Counted from the first letter of the stretch, positions 7,722 through 15,456 are shown. The stretch is DNA of 35,001 nt from JAAYCI01 sp031549285 (GCA_031549285.1 JAVBPZ010000022.1:1-35001); one strand, 5' to 3'. Notes: generated by a model not told the origin, from the letters alone. Numbers and translations are program-made.

Positions 7722-8162
7722 CTAAGCCGTTCCGCCGGCCAACAGCTGTTCCAGCGTGGCCGCAAATGCGGCGTCCTGTTCTGGCCTGCGTTTCCCTGGG
7801 CCGCGCAGGCGGCCGCCGCCCTGGCGGATTTTCTTGGCCGTGTGCCGCGCCAGCAGCAGTGCGTCTATGTTTTCGTCGCTGTATACCATGCCGTCCTGGT
7901 TCAGCGGAATAGCCTTTTTTGCCAGGCACATGGCGGCCAGGCCATAGTCCTGGGTCACCACAACATCGCCCGCGGCCACCCGGTTCACCAGCGCAAAGTC
8001 CACACTGTCCGCGCCTTTGGAACCCGTGATGGTCTGCGCGCCCGGCTTTTCGAACTGATGTGAGGTGTCACACAGAAGCAGACACTCCACGGCATATTTT
8101 TGCGCGATGCGTACCGCCAGGTCCACCACCGGGCAGCCGTCCGCGTCCACAAGCAGTTTCAT
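7722..8162 (-). CDS. yaiI: UPF0178 family protein (YaiI/YqxD)
   Basis: 146 aa. Starts MKLLVDADGCPVVDLAVRIA, the hallmark of the UPF0178/DUF188 family, which has a PIN-like fold. VVTQDYGLAAMCLAKKAIPLNQDG and IDALLLARHTAKKIRQGGGRLRGPGKR follow. The acidic residues D7, D9 and the QDYGLA motif are where PIN-type nucleases bind metal, but no activity is established for this family. The open frame extends 84 codons upstream, with a composition unlike the family. The ATG at 8162 has AAGGAA upstream and a -10-like TATAAT at 8193-8198, so the short start is chosen. No terminator was found downstream. Confidence 0.9.
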   Translation of the reverse strand: MKLLVDADGCPVVDLAVRIAQKYAVECLLLCDTSHQFEKPGAQTITGSKGADSVDFALVNRVAAGDVVVTQDYGLAAMCLAKKAIPLNQDGMVYSDENIDALLLARHTAKKIRQGGGRLRGPGKRRPEQDAAFAATLEQLLAGGTA

Positions 8163-8192
8163 GGCGTTCCTTCCCTTCCCGGCGTTCTGTTC

Positions 8193-8222
8193 ATTATACA
8201 CCACCCGGCCCGGTGGCCGCAA
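8193..8222 (-). promoter_or_regulatory. Probable promoter of the UPF0178 gene
   Basis: Minus strand TTGCGG (8217-8222), 18-bp spacer, perfect TATAAT (8193-8198), about 30 bp upstream of the ATG. The -35 is weak. Confidence 0.55.
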
Positions 8223-8288
8223 ACAACGTAAAAAGTGACATGACAAGCGCGCCCGCGCAGGTCCCGTGTGGAACACCGAGACAGCGGG

Positions 8289-8328
8289 CAAAAAAAAGCG
8301 GCGCAAGCGGTGCGTTTTTGGCACCGCC
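8289..8328 (-). terminator. Terminator-like hairpin with no matching gene
   Basis: Minus strand: GCGGC-GGTGC, loop CAAAAAC, GCACC, a short bulge, GCCGC, then eight T residues (A-run at 8290-8297). It has the shape of a rho-independent terminator, but no minus-strand gene ends just before it (the region 8330-8750 has no recognised gene). Confidence 0.5.
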
Positions 8329-8329
8329 G

Positions 8330-8751
8330 CACCAGTACGCGGTCCCTTGCATCTTCCCCAAAACATCACGGCTGTGCCACAACGTTTTTGGGAAGGCAAA
8401 TTGTATAGGTGCATAAATTTAACGCGAAAGTTTCTATGTCGATTATTTTCACGTTAATCAGATGGAAATAGCGTTTGTTTGGCCGGCATTCAAAATAGTT
8501 TTCCATTTTATCTTTATTTTCTACAACAGTTTTGGTTTGCCATGTTTTACAATAAAACGGCAAGAAATCTGATTTGGTTTTTCTGTTGGGTATGCAGCGG
8601 AAAAAGCGATTGCATTTTTGTGTGATGTATAAATGAATTTGCCTATTCGATGGGTTTCATTGTAGGCTGTTTTGAAGAAACGGTGTACCAAAAACCATCG
8701 ACGGGACCATCCGTTCCTGTTATGCGCGTGTTGGGAAAGAAGGGATTCCAA
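8330..8751. other. AT-rich intergenic stretch, no gene recognised
   Basis: About 420 bp visibly richer in A/T than its surroundings, with short broken open frames on both strands and none with a family signature. It lies between an orphan minus-strand terminator and the lipoprotein gene. It could be a decayed gene or an unrecognised small RNA; nothing more can be supported. Confidence 0.4.
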
Positions 8752-9129
8752 ATGAAAACAACAAAGTACCTTAGCATATGGTTACTCATTTCCCTGTTTG
8801 TTTTTCTGCTGACGGCTTGCGAAACCAATGACACCGACCTGAACACACTGAAATACCTGCAGGGAACCGTCACCAATATCACCACGGACACCATCACCAT
8901 TCAAACCGACGACGGACAAAGCTATACGTTCAATCTGGAAGGTTCCGATATGAGCGAGGCGCCGGATGTAAAAGCCGGCAGCAAGGTCGATATCGTCTAC
9001 ACCGGAATCCTTAATGGGGAGGATACCGCAAACACGGCCCTGGTCAAGGTGAGCGATGCCCCGGCCAGCAGTATTCCCGCGGACGATGCCGCCCTGCACA
9101 CATTGCTGGCGCCATATCTTTTTAAGTGA
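8752..9129 (+). CDS. Small secreted lipoprotein of unknown function
   Basis: 125 aa from the chosen start. The signal sequence MKTTKYLSIWLLISLFVFLLTAC ends in a lipobox (LTAC), with Cys23 as the predicted lipidated residue, so it should sit on the outer face of the membrane. The mature part looks like one small beta-barrel domain: YLQGTVTNITTDTITIQTDDGQSYTF, then VKAGSKVDIVYTGILNGEDTANTALVKV. This resembles OB-fold-like DUF domains of Firmicute lipoproteins. An open frame continues 34 codons upstream, but the signal peptide and AAGAAGGG before 8752 support this start. The function is unknown. Confidence 0.75.
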   Translation: MKTTKYLSIWLLISLFVFLLTACETNDTDLNTLKYLQGTVTNITTDTITIQTDDGQSYTFNLEGSDMSEAPDVKAGSKVDIVYTGILNGEDTANTALVKVSDAPASSIPADDAALHTLLAPYLFK

Positions 9130-9330
9130 CGCCAGCCCGGGCGGGAAACTGCCGCGGGCGCCGCGTGCCCCTATCATGCGGTTGGCGCGGTTGCCACCGG
9201 TACCAAAGGGCGGCGAGGGTATGTTACACCAGTAAGCTGAACGGCGCCGATATCTTTGGTATCACCGTGGCCGGGCTTGTCCAGCAAGCTGTTGACCGCG
9301 GCGCAGGATGCCAAAAAACGAGGTGATGGA
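9130..9330. other. Intergenic, nothing firm
   Basis: 200 bp between the lipoprotein and the ClC gene. It contains imperfect GC inverted repeats but no clear T-tract terminator and no convincing promoter. It is unclear whether the two genes share a transcript. Confidence 0.35.
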
Positions 9331-10521
9331 ATGACATCAAAACGGCATATGACATTGTATCTGTTGGCAATGCTCGGTTTTGCCATCCTTATCAGCGCAT
9401 TTTGCGTGTTGTTTATGTTCCTGCTTACCCAAGCCACCAATCTTCTATATACGGTGCTGCCCGGAGCGTTGCATTTTCCGCAGCAGTTTTGGCCGCTGGT
9501 TTTCTGCCTGGTTGGTGGTTTGCTGGTGGGGCTGGTGGTGAAAAAATGGGGGTATTATCCAAAGCTTTTGCTGGAAGTGTTGGCCGATTTCAGGCGCACC
9601 CGGCGTGTGGAATACAAAAACGGATTCGTCTGGAAGGACGCCGGCAACGCATTTGTGATTTTGCTGTTTGGCGCGGCGCTGGGGCCGGAGGCTGTGCTTT
9701 CGGGCCTGGCCGGTGCGCTGGGCACGTATGCGGTGGACCGCATGGAGCGAAACCCTGCCACCAAAGCTTTGCGCAAAAATCACCCTGTCTTCAAACGGGT
9801 GATTTTTATTTTGCAGTGGGTCGTGGCCGTCGTACTGTATATGCTGCTGACCAGCAGGTTGGGTGTGCCCAGCTTTATTTATCGCTATACAACAACCAAT
9901 TTCCAATGGCACCAGCTGATATGGTTTTTGCCCCTGCTGGTGCTGGGGCTTGCGATGGGACTTATTTTTGTGTGGGTGGAAAAAGGTTTTGCCAAATTGT
10001 TCCGGCCTGACAAAGGACGCCATATAATAGCAAAAGCACTGTTGACCGGCGCGGTGCTGGGGGTTACCGGGGTGTTTGTTCCGTTGCTTTTGTTTTCGGG
10101 TGAGGGGCAGCTGCCTACATTGGTGGCACAGGCAAACAGCATTTCCCCGGTGGTGTTGATTATTTTTGCTGTAGCAAAGCTGTTGCTGGCGGCGCTTTGC
10201 CTGCAAACAGGCTGGCGGGGCGGCAATATCTTCCCGCTGGTGTTCGCGTCTTTCTCGCTGGGGTTCGGGCTTTCCGCGCTGTTGCCCATAGACGCGGCCT
10301 TTGCGGCCTGTGTCATTTTGGCAACGCTGTTTTCGTTTGTTACCAAAGAGCCGTTGCTTGCAGCGTTGTTCATTGCCCTGTACTTTCCACTGGCATTCAT
10401 TCCCTATATTTTGCTGGCAGCCTGTTTGGCGAGCCCCAAAGCGACGATGGACATGCTGAAAAAGGTATACAGGAAAGTGCGGCAGGCCGTTGTTGACAAG
10501 AAACAGAAAAACGCACCATGA
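9331..10521 (+). CDS. ClC-family chloride channel/transporter
   Basis: 396 aa, about ten hydrophobic segments. Two ClC signatures are visible: AALGPEAVLSGLAGALG (about 115-131), the counterpart of the GxEGP gating segment in the 'LGPEA' form seen in many bacterial homologues, and GWRGGNIFPLVFASFSLG (294-311), the counterpart of the GxFxP region lining the anion path. FVPLLLFSGEGQ lies between them. Family members move chloride or fluoride, some in exchange for protons; the variant motif does not allow a choice. The ATG at 9331 is preceded by GAGGTG. A TRIC-type channel gene follows after 61 nt, so the two may be co-transcribed. Confidence 0.85.
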   Translation: MTSKRHMTLYLLAMLGFAILISAFCVLFMFLLTQATNLLYTVLPGALHFPQQFWPLVFCLVGGLLVGLVVKKWGYYPKLLLEVLADFRRTRRVEYKNGFVWKDAGNAFVILLFGAALGPEAVLSGLAGALGTYAVDRMERNPATKALRKNHPVFKRVIFILQWVVAVVLYMLLTSRLGVPSFIYRYTTTNFQWHQLIWFLPLLVLGLAMGLIFVWVEKGFAKLFRPDKGRHIIAKALLTGAVLGVTGVFVPLLLFSGEGQLPTLVAQANSISPVVLIIFAVAKLLLAALCLQTGWRGGNIFPLVFASFSLGFGLSALLPIDAAFAACVILATLFSFVTKEPLLAALFIALYFPLAFIPYILLAACLASPKATMDMLKKVYRKVRQAVVDKKQKNAP

Positions 10522-10582
10522 GATTGCCTGAAAACGTCCGAGGAAAAGCATTTTTGATAGCCTGCAGAAAGGGGCTGTTTCC

Positions 10583-11467
10583 ATGAAAAAGAAAATCCCG
10601 CTTATAAGCACCTTGCTGATTTTTGCGGCGGCGGCGGTTTTTTTTACAGTATATAAAAGTGATACAGTGCAAACAGGCACGTTTGTATTTTGGGGCGGCA
10701 ATACACCCTTCGACCTGCTTGCGGCCACAACCAACGCACTGAATGGCGCGCTTCTTGCGCGCAGGCCGGACCATTACAAAAACTTTACCGTGGTGGGAAT
10801 TATGCTTTTTGCCGTACTGGGCGGCATTGGGGGCGGCGTGAGCCGGGACATCCTGGCCGGCCAGCCTGTTGCGGCACTCACCAATCCCGCTTATATTCTG
10901 CTGTGCCTGGTTGCAGGTGTAATTGGGTATTTTGTGGCATACAAACAAGGGCAGATATTCCGGGAGGGCCTCTTCCAATTTATGACAGCATTTTCCCTGC
11001 CGTGGTATGCGATTGTCGGTGCGCAGGTGGGGCTGGACGCCGGACTTCCCATATTAGGCTGCATTTTCCTGGGTGTGGTGGGCGCCACCGCCGGCCGGTA
11101 TTTGATTGACCTTAGCTGCGGCGTGCCGCCCAAGCAGTTTGTACAGGGCGAGTGGTTTGTAGTCATTGCTATCCTTACCGGGATTGTGTGGCTGGTTTGC
11201 GATAGCCTGGGTCTGGCGATGCTGTTTTCTAATTTGATTGCATTCGGCATCGGGTTTGGTTTGCGGATACTGGTGCTGTATCTTGCGTCCGAGGAGCCAT
11301 TGGCCAAAGAACCGCCGTCTGCTTATCTGCCGGATGACGGGCGGCCGAAGCTGGAGCGCAAGTTGAAAGAAGAATCTGTACGGGAGATGAAGGTAATCGG
11401 GCTTCCCGAAGATGATTTGAAAAAGAAAATTGACGCGCGGCCAAAGCAGGATGGGAAAACATCTTAG
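10583..11467 (+). CDS. TRIC-family (UPF0126) cation channel-like membrane protein
   Basis: 294 aa. Two repeats of the UPF0126/TRIC unit are seen. The first runs FDLLAATTNALNGALLARR ... GIMLFAVLGGIGGGVSRDIL (about 43-93), where GGxxRD is the family signature. The second runs LPWYAIVGAQVGLDAG ... CIFLGVVGATAGRYLIDLSCG (about 137-180). Seven hydrophobic segments are visible. The C-terminus is a charged cytoplasmic tail of about 55 residues ending KKKIDARPKQDGKTS, longer than in many bacterial members. Prokaryotic TRIC proteins form trimeric monovalent-cation channels; the physiological role is unclear. AAAGGGG lies 8 nt before the ATG. It directly follows the ClC gene. Confidence 0.9.
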   Translation: MKKKIPLISTLLIFAAAAVFFTVYKSDTVQTGTFVFWGGNTPFDLLAATTNALNGALLARRPDHYKNFTVVGIMLFAVLGGIGGGVSRDILAGQPVAALTNPAYILLCLVAGVIGYFVAYKQGQIFREGLFQFMTAFSLPWYAIVGAQVGLDAGLPILGCIFLGVVGATAGRYLIDLSCGVPPKQFVQGEWFVVIAILTGIVWLVCDSLGLAMLFSNLIAFGIGFGLRILVLYLASEEPLAKEPPSAYLPDDGRPKLERKLKEESVREMKVIGLPEDDLKKKIDARPKQDGKTS

Positions 11468-11533
11468 GGTATTCGCCAGTGCCCAGTATGATGTGCTCGC
11501 GCAAATGAATGGTATCATACCGCGGTGCAGGCC

Positions 11534-11671
11534 GTAGGCCGACATCCTTTTATTCCCTTGGGCGAAGACCGCGAGGTATTATACCCGTTGTCGCCCTCCT
11601 CGCTCGGCTATGAGAATGCAAGCATTCGCATGGCCCTCGCTTCGTCGGGCAATAAAAGGCGGAAGGCCCTT
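11534..11671. repeat. Large imperfect inverted repeat, non-coding
   Basis: Outer arms near 11546-11576 and 11634-11659 share CCTTTTATT / AATAAAAGG plus a following GGCGAAG..CGAGG / CCTCG..CTTCG match, with a few bulges. The central part holds a second near-perfect inverted repeat at 11610-11631 (ATGAGAATGC / GCATTCGCAT). It would fold as a long branched stem. No gene is present. It could be a structured RNA or a short mobile repeat; nothing identifies which. Confidence 0.5.
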
Positions 11672-11837
11672 CTATAATGTCTTCGGTTTTTGGTTCGGCG
11701 CGTGGATGGGGTCCGACAGCTCCCGCCATAGGAGATTTTGCGGTTCGTCCTCGCTTGCCAGAGGTGTCTTATTTTGGCGTGCAGCATGGGCTTTCCGCCT
11801 TGCAGGTGGGCTACTGTACGTGTCGAGTCCCTCGGGT

Positions 11838-11872
11838 ACCAAAAAAACAGACCCCGGAGGGCCTGCTTTTTT
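11838..11872 (-). terminator. Terminator of tRNA-Arg
   Basis: Minus strand: CAGGCCC / GGGGTCTG stem (with one wobble pair) followed by seven T residues, starting a few bases after the encoded CCA. An equal T-run lies on the other strand, so it is symmetrical and probably works in both directions. Confidence 0.75.
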
Positions 11873-11950
11873 TGGTACGCCAGAAGGGACTCGAACCCCC
11901 GACCCCCTGCTTAGAAGGCAGGTGCTGCTATCCAGCTGAGCTACTGGCGC
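11873..11950 (-). tRNA. tRNA-Arg, anticodon TCT, CCA encoded
   Basis: Minus strand from 11950. The acceptor 5' arm GCGCCAG pairs with CTGGCGT near the 3' end (one G-U), then A73 and an encoded CCA (11873-11875). The D-arm reads AGCTCAGCTGGATAGC. The anticodon arm is CCTGC-CTTCTAA-GCAGG, giving anticodon TCT (Arg, codons AGA/AGG). The T-arm reads GGGGGTTCGAGTCCC. It is a single tRNA with no neighbours of the same kind. A weak promoter-like pair (TTGCGG-17-CAAAAT on the minus strand, near 12.0 kb) may drive it. Confidence 0.95.
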
Positions 11951-12427
11951 GTGTTTTGGCGGCCCGGGGTTTGGCGGGGCCGTGGTGCGGTACAATATTT
12001 TGCCGGGTTGCGCTTTTTGCCGCAAAGCGGCGCGGTAAGGAATACGCATTTTATTTTACCGTATCGCCGCGCGGGAAGTCAAGGACGGGGCGCTTGCCTT
12101 TTGACTGGAGGCATGATAAAATATTTTTGCACAACTTCATGCGTTTGGCACTTTTCATTCTGGGTAATCGCTGATTAAAGCCCGGCACGTTCTGGCGGCA
12201 CATCTTTGCCCGAATGGCACGCCGCAAAACCCTCGACAATAAACCCATTATTGCCTGTGGTTTTGTGATGCACCCTCGGTCAAACCTGCACCCCCAGCCC
12301 GCACCGCCATTTTATCGTCGCTTACCTGGAAATGGCGTGCCGCATGGGGTTTTGTGTTTTCTTCAAGGGATAGATATTTTTTCGACTTGTTGGGGCTCTT
12401 GTTCCTTTTTGGAAAGGGAGAGGTTGT
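11951..12427. other. Intergenic; carries one copy of a 25-bp dispersed repeat
   Basis: About 480 bp with no gene. It holds a promoter-like region for the minus-strand tRNA near 11990-12030 and the repeat at 12162-12186. No clear promoter was found for the plus-strand gene at 12428. Confidence 0.45.
12162..12186 (+). repeat. 25-bp dispersed repeat, copy 1
   Basis: Core CGCTGATTAAAGCCCGGC, flanked on the left by GGTAA plus one variable base. A second copy with a single mismatch lies on the minus strand at about 32931-32955. Each copy lies upstream of, and in the same orientation as, a protein-coding gene. Confidence 0.6.
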
Positions 12428-13336
12428 ATGCCGGAATGTTATACATATAGCCATACCGCCACGCAGGCGCTGATGCGCAGCGGGCAAACGGTGGCCAGCC
12501 ATGCGGCGTTTTTGGCGGGCGCCGGTGGGCCGGATATTTTGTTTATGTACCGGTTTTGGCAAAAAAAACGCAGGCCGGACCTGCCGCGCCTGGCGGCGCG
12601 GATGCACCATAAAAACACCGGGGCGTTTTTGAACGCACTGCTGCAGCTGGCCATGACGCCGGTGCAGCAAAGCTATGCCCTGGGGTTTGTTACCCACTAT
12701 GCGACCGACTGCACGCTGTACCCGTACGAGCTGGCCATGAGCCGCCCGAATATGCCGTATGGCGAGAAAAAAGGCCTGTACCGCATGGAGACGGACCTAG
12801 ATTCGACCCTGTACCACAAGGACTACAAAACCTATTTGGTGCCGCTGCAGGCCGGTACACCTATTTTGATTACCGAGGATCTGGCCCAGGTAGCCACGCT
12901 GCTGCATGACGCGATACTGGAAGTGTATGAGGTGGATATTCCGGTGGTGGCGCTGGCGGATACTTTTCATGACAACCTGACCATGCGCCGGCTGATGATA
13001 TCGAAGCGCGGGGTGAAGCGGGCGCTGGCGTTTATGCTGGAACCGCTGGCGGGGAAAAACTACGGCGGGCCGCTGTATGTGCGCATACAGCCAGGCGAGG
13101 CGCTGCGCCGGTTACCGGAAAAATGGCGCAACCCGTATACCGGGGATGAGATGGACCTGACGCTGGACGAGGTGATGGCGCTGGCCCAGCAGACCGGGGC
13201 GATTTGCATTACGGCGGCCATGCGGTACTGGCTGGGTGAAATGAGCGAAGAACAGCTGGCGGAGATTCTGGGCGACAACGATTATTCCACCGGCCTGCCC
13301 AGCGAGGAACAGCCCAAAACGGCGGAGCTGAAATAG
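12428..13336 (+). CDS. Zinc-dependent phospholipase C family protein
   Basis: 302 aa, no signal peptide. The N-terminal half matches the zinc-dependent phospholipase C/S1-P1-like fold: YSHTATQALMRSG, GGPDILFMYRFW, RMHHKNTGAFLNALLQLA and YALGFVTHYATDCTLYPY. The spaced His and Asp residues (in YSHT, GGPD, MHHKNT, THYATD) are where the family binds zinc. The C-terminal ~130 residues are not recognised. Members of this cytoplasmic clostridial group are annotated from homology only, and the substrate is unknown. GGGAGAGG lies just before the ATG. The pyrophosphatase gene follows after about 90 nt. Confidence 0.8.
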   Translation: MPECYTYSHTATQALMRSGQTVASHAAFLAGAGGPDILFMYRFWQKKRRPDLPRLAARMHHKNTGAFLNALLQLAMTPVQQSYALGFVTHYATDCTLYPYELAMSRPNMPYGEKKGLYRMETDLDSTLYHKDYKTYLVPLQAGTPILITEDLAQVATLLHDAILEVYEVDIPVVALADTFHDNLTMRRLMISKRGVKRALAFMLEPLAGKNYGGPLYVRIQPGEALRRLPEKWRNPYTGDEMDLTLDEVMALAQQTGAICITAAMRYWLGEMSEEQLAEILGDNDYSTGLPSEEQPKTAELK

Positions 13337-13426
13337 CAAAAGTGGGCAACCGACAAACCGGGCGCGCAGGAAAAGTGTGCGGCTGCTACCGGCCCAGGCC
13401 TATTTATAAGGAGGACGCGGCAACAC

Positions 13427-13981
13427 ATGGCGAATATTTGGCATGACATTAACCCCGGACGTATTTCACCGGAGGACTTTATTGCGGTGATCGAGATAGA
13501 AAAAGGCTCCAAGAACAAGTATGAGCTGGACAAGGAAACCGGACACATCATCCTGGACAGGATTTTGCATACATCCACCCATTACCCGGCCAACTATGGC
13601 CTGATTCCCCGGACCTTTGCCGATGACGGCGACCCGCTGGATGTGCTGGTGCTGTGCAGCGAGGTGCTGTATCCGCTGAGCTTGGTACGCTGCTATCCTA
13701 TTGGGATGATCAGCATGCAGGACCAGGGAAAGATGGACGAAAAGATTATTGCGATACCGTTTGAGGACCCGGCGTACAACGGTTATAAAAGCATTGCCGA
13801 CCTGCCGGCGCATATTTTTTCGGAGATGCGGCATTTCTTCAGCGTGTACAAAAACCTGGAGGGCAAGGACACCGTGGTGAACGAGGAACAGGGGCCGGAG
13901 GCCGCGCGCGAGACGATTGCGAAGGCGCTGGCGTCCTATGCCGAGACGTTTGGCGAGCGGGAGCGGTGTTGCCCGGAGTGA
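13427..13981 (+). CDS. ppa: Inorganic pyrophosphatase (family I)
   Basis: 184 aa, cytoplasmic. Hydrolyses pyrophosphate to two phosphates with Mg2+, pulling biosynthetic reactions forward. The family I signature DDGDPLDVLVL is at 66-76, with metal-binding Asp67, Asp69 and Asp72. KNKYELD near 30-36 supplies the conserved Lys and Glu, and YGLIPRT (57-63) the conserved Tyr and Arg. The length is normal for the family. AAGGAGGA lies 11 nt before the ATG. It is followed by a Dabb-domain gene, and both probably end at the shared terminator at 14392. Soluble family I enzymes are less common in Clostridia than the membrane or family II types. Confidence 0.95.
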   Translation: MANIWHDINPGRISPEDFIAVIEIEKGSKNKYELDKETGHIILDRILHTSTHYPANYGLIPRTFADDGDPLDVLVLCSEVLYPLSLVRCYPIGMISMQDQGKMDEKIIAIPFEDPAYNGYKSIADLPAHIFSEMRHFFSVYKNLEGKDTVVNEEQGPEAARETIAKALASYAETFGERERCCPE

Positions 13982-14042
13982 TGGCGTTGCTGTGTGTGGC
14001 GCAGCGGCCCCGGCAAACGGGAACCAGGAGGGAGAGGGAAAC

Positions 14043-14342
14043 ATGGTAAAACACATTGTGCTGTGGTGCTATAAGGACGAGATATCGCCGGAAGAGAGGC
14101 AGGCGCACTCGGCCAGGATAAAAGCCGACCTGGAGGCGCTGGCCGGGGTGATAGATGGGATTGTGGAAATACGCGTGGCGGCGGCGCCGTTGGCGGGCAG
14201 CAATGTAGATATTGCGCTGGATAGCAGTTTTGTGAGCGAGGAAGCGCTGGCGGCATATGTGGTGCACCCGGCGCACAAAAAGGTGGGGGAGATGCTGCGC
14301 CCGCTGATGCAGGAACGCCGCTGTGTGGATTATGCGCTGTAG
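14043..14342 (+). CDS. Dabb (stress-responsive A/B barrel) domain protein
   Basis: 99 aa. Starts MVKHIVLWCYKDEISPEER and carries GVIDGIVEIRVAAAPLAGSNVDIALDSSFVSEEALAAYVVHPAHKKVGEML. This is the single-domain Dabb pattern: an opening VKHIVLW strand, a conserved HPxHKxV helix, and a dimeric ferredoxin-like barrel. The biochemical role of bacterial stand-alone Dabb proteins is mostly unknown. A longer open frame overlaps the pyrophosphatase stop, but GGAGGGAGAGG lies directly upstream of the ATG at 14043, which gives the normal family length. It is probably co-transcribed with ppa. Confidence 0.9.
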   Translation: MVKHIVLWCYKDEISPEERQAHSARIKADLEALAGVIDGIVEIRVAAAPLAGSNVDIALDSSFVSEEALAAYVVHPAHKKVGEMLRPLMQERRCVDYAL

Positions 14343-14391
14343 TGGCGCGGGGCGTAATAGGCGCCCGACAGGCAGTATATATTAAAAAAGT

Positions 14392-14435
14392 CAATGGCCG
14401 CTGCGGAAATTTTCCGCGGCGGCCATTGTTTGTTT
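14392..14435. terminator. Bidirectional terminator between the Dabb gene and the cysteine-synthase-like gene
   Basis: Long stem CAATGGCCGC..GCGGAA / TTCCGC..GCGGCCATTG followed by TTTGTTT on the plus strand. An A6 run at about 14384-14389 gives the T-tract for the minus strand. It lies between two converging genes. Confidence 0.85.
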
Positions 14436-14559
14436 GGCGTGTTGGATAGGGTGAGTGTTCCGGCTGAATAAAGGTTGGCATGGTCTTTGGCAATGCTGTA
14501 TTGCTGTGGGCGGTGAATACCGCAGGGAAAAGACAACGCGCTGTGTGGTGTTGTTTTTC

Positions 14560-15456
14560 TTACTCGTACACGGTCATGCCGTTGAAGATGCACAGCACCC
14601 GGCCGGTGCGGCGTTTCAGCACCTCGCGCGCGGCGCACACCACCGCCCCGCAGGAGATGGATGCCGGAACGCCGTCGGTGGCCAGTACCTCGCGCGCGGC
14701 CTGTTTCGCGTCGCCGGTGGTGACGCTGAGCACCTCGTCCACGATGTAGGGGTTGTAGTTGCCCGGAACGAACCCCGGGCCGATGCCGGCGATGCCGTGC
14801 TTGCCGGAAAACCCGCCGGTAAGGCTTTGGCTTTCAAACGGCTGTACCGCGACTGTCCACACATTGCCGGCCCAGGCCTTCAGGTACTCGCCCACGCCGG
14901 TGATGGTGCCGCCGCTGCCCACGCCCGCAATCACCGCCGCAATGTCGCCGTCCATGGCCTTGTATATGGCCGGCCCGGTGACCCGGCGGTGGTACTCGGG
15001 GTTGTCATCATTGGAAAAATAATTAATAAAATAAGCGCCGAGTTCCTCGGCCAGTTCTTTGGCGCGGCGCAGGGTGCCGTCCCGGCCGTAGACATAGTTG
15101 GTTTGGGTGACCTTTGCGCCCAGGTCGGTGAAATACTGCTGCCGTTCCGGCATGACGGTGCCCGGCATGACCAGGTGTACCGGGTGGCCGGCATGCACCG
15201 CCGCAATGGTGAGCGCGATGGCGAAGGTGCCGCTGGAGGCCTCCACAATGGGCTGGCCGGGGCGCAGTTCCCCGCGCTCTATAGCCAGGGCCAGCATCCC
15301 CTCGGCCAGGGCGTCTTTGGCGCTGGCGGTGGCACCGCCGTAGTTCAGATACGCGTACAATTTGCCCGGCAGGCCCTGGCGGCGGGTGTAGCCGGCCAGC
15401 TCTACCGTGGGGCGGGTATATAGGGTGGTGTATATGTTGCGCACCGGCCCGGACAT
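14560..15456 (-). CDS. Cysteine-synthase-like PLP enzyme (divergent)
   Basis: 298 aa, fold-type II PLP enzyme. The PLP lysine is in YLNYGGATASAKDALAEG (about 37-54). GVGSGGTITGVGEYLK is the phosphate-binding loop. DNPEYHRRVTGPAIY and GIAGIGPGFVP match O-acetylserine sulfhydrylase landmarks. The substrate-binding loop, normally TSGNTG, reads ASSGTFAIAL here; the GISSGA motif reads SISCGA; and the usual PDxGxRYLST end is replaced by FNGMTVYE. So the PLP chemistry should be kept but the substrate may differ from O-acetylserine. GGGAGG lies 7 nt before the ATG at 15456; a longer frame exists but lacks support. It is monocistronic, with a good promoter upstream. Confidence 0.85.
   Translation of the reverse strand: MSGPVRNIYTTLYTRPTVELAGYTRRQGLPGKLYAYLNYGGATASAKDALAEGMLALAIERGELRPGQPIVEASSGTFAIALTIAAVHAGHPVHLVMPGTVMPERQQYFTDLGAKVTQTNYVYGRDGTLRRAKELAEELGAYFINYFSNDDNPEYHRRVTGPAIYKAMDGDIAAVIAGVGSGGTITGVGEYLKAWAGNVWTVAVQPFESQSLTGGFSGKHGIAGIGPGFVPGNYNPYIVDEVLSVTTGDAKQAAREVLATDGVPASISCGAVVCAAREVLKRRTGRVLCIFNGMTVYE

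Noticed and set aside
9126..9326. Short frame before the ClC gene with a protein-like end (LNGADIFGITVAGLVQQ)
   Set aside because: No start signal, and the first half has random composition. It could be a relic but cannot be supported.
9445..10734. Open frame of over 400 codons on the minus strand opposite the ClC gene
   Set aside because: Composition is Gln/His/Lys/Arg-rich with no domain pattern. It runs across two real membrane-protein genes on the other strand.
11610..12049. Open frames across the tRNA on both strands, including peptides like GTRTPDPLLRRQ and PVAQLDSS
   Set aside because: These are well-known false proteins produced by translating tRNA genes. The tRNA explains the sequence.
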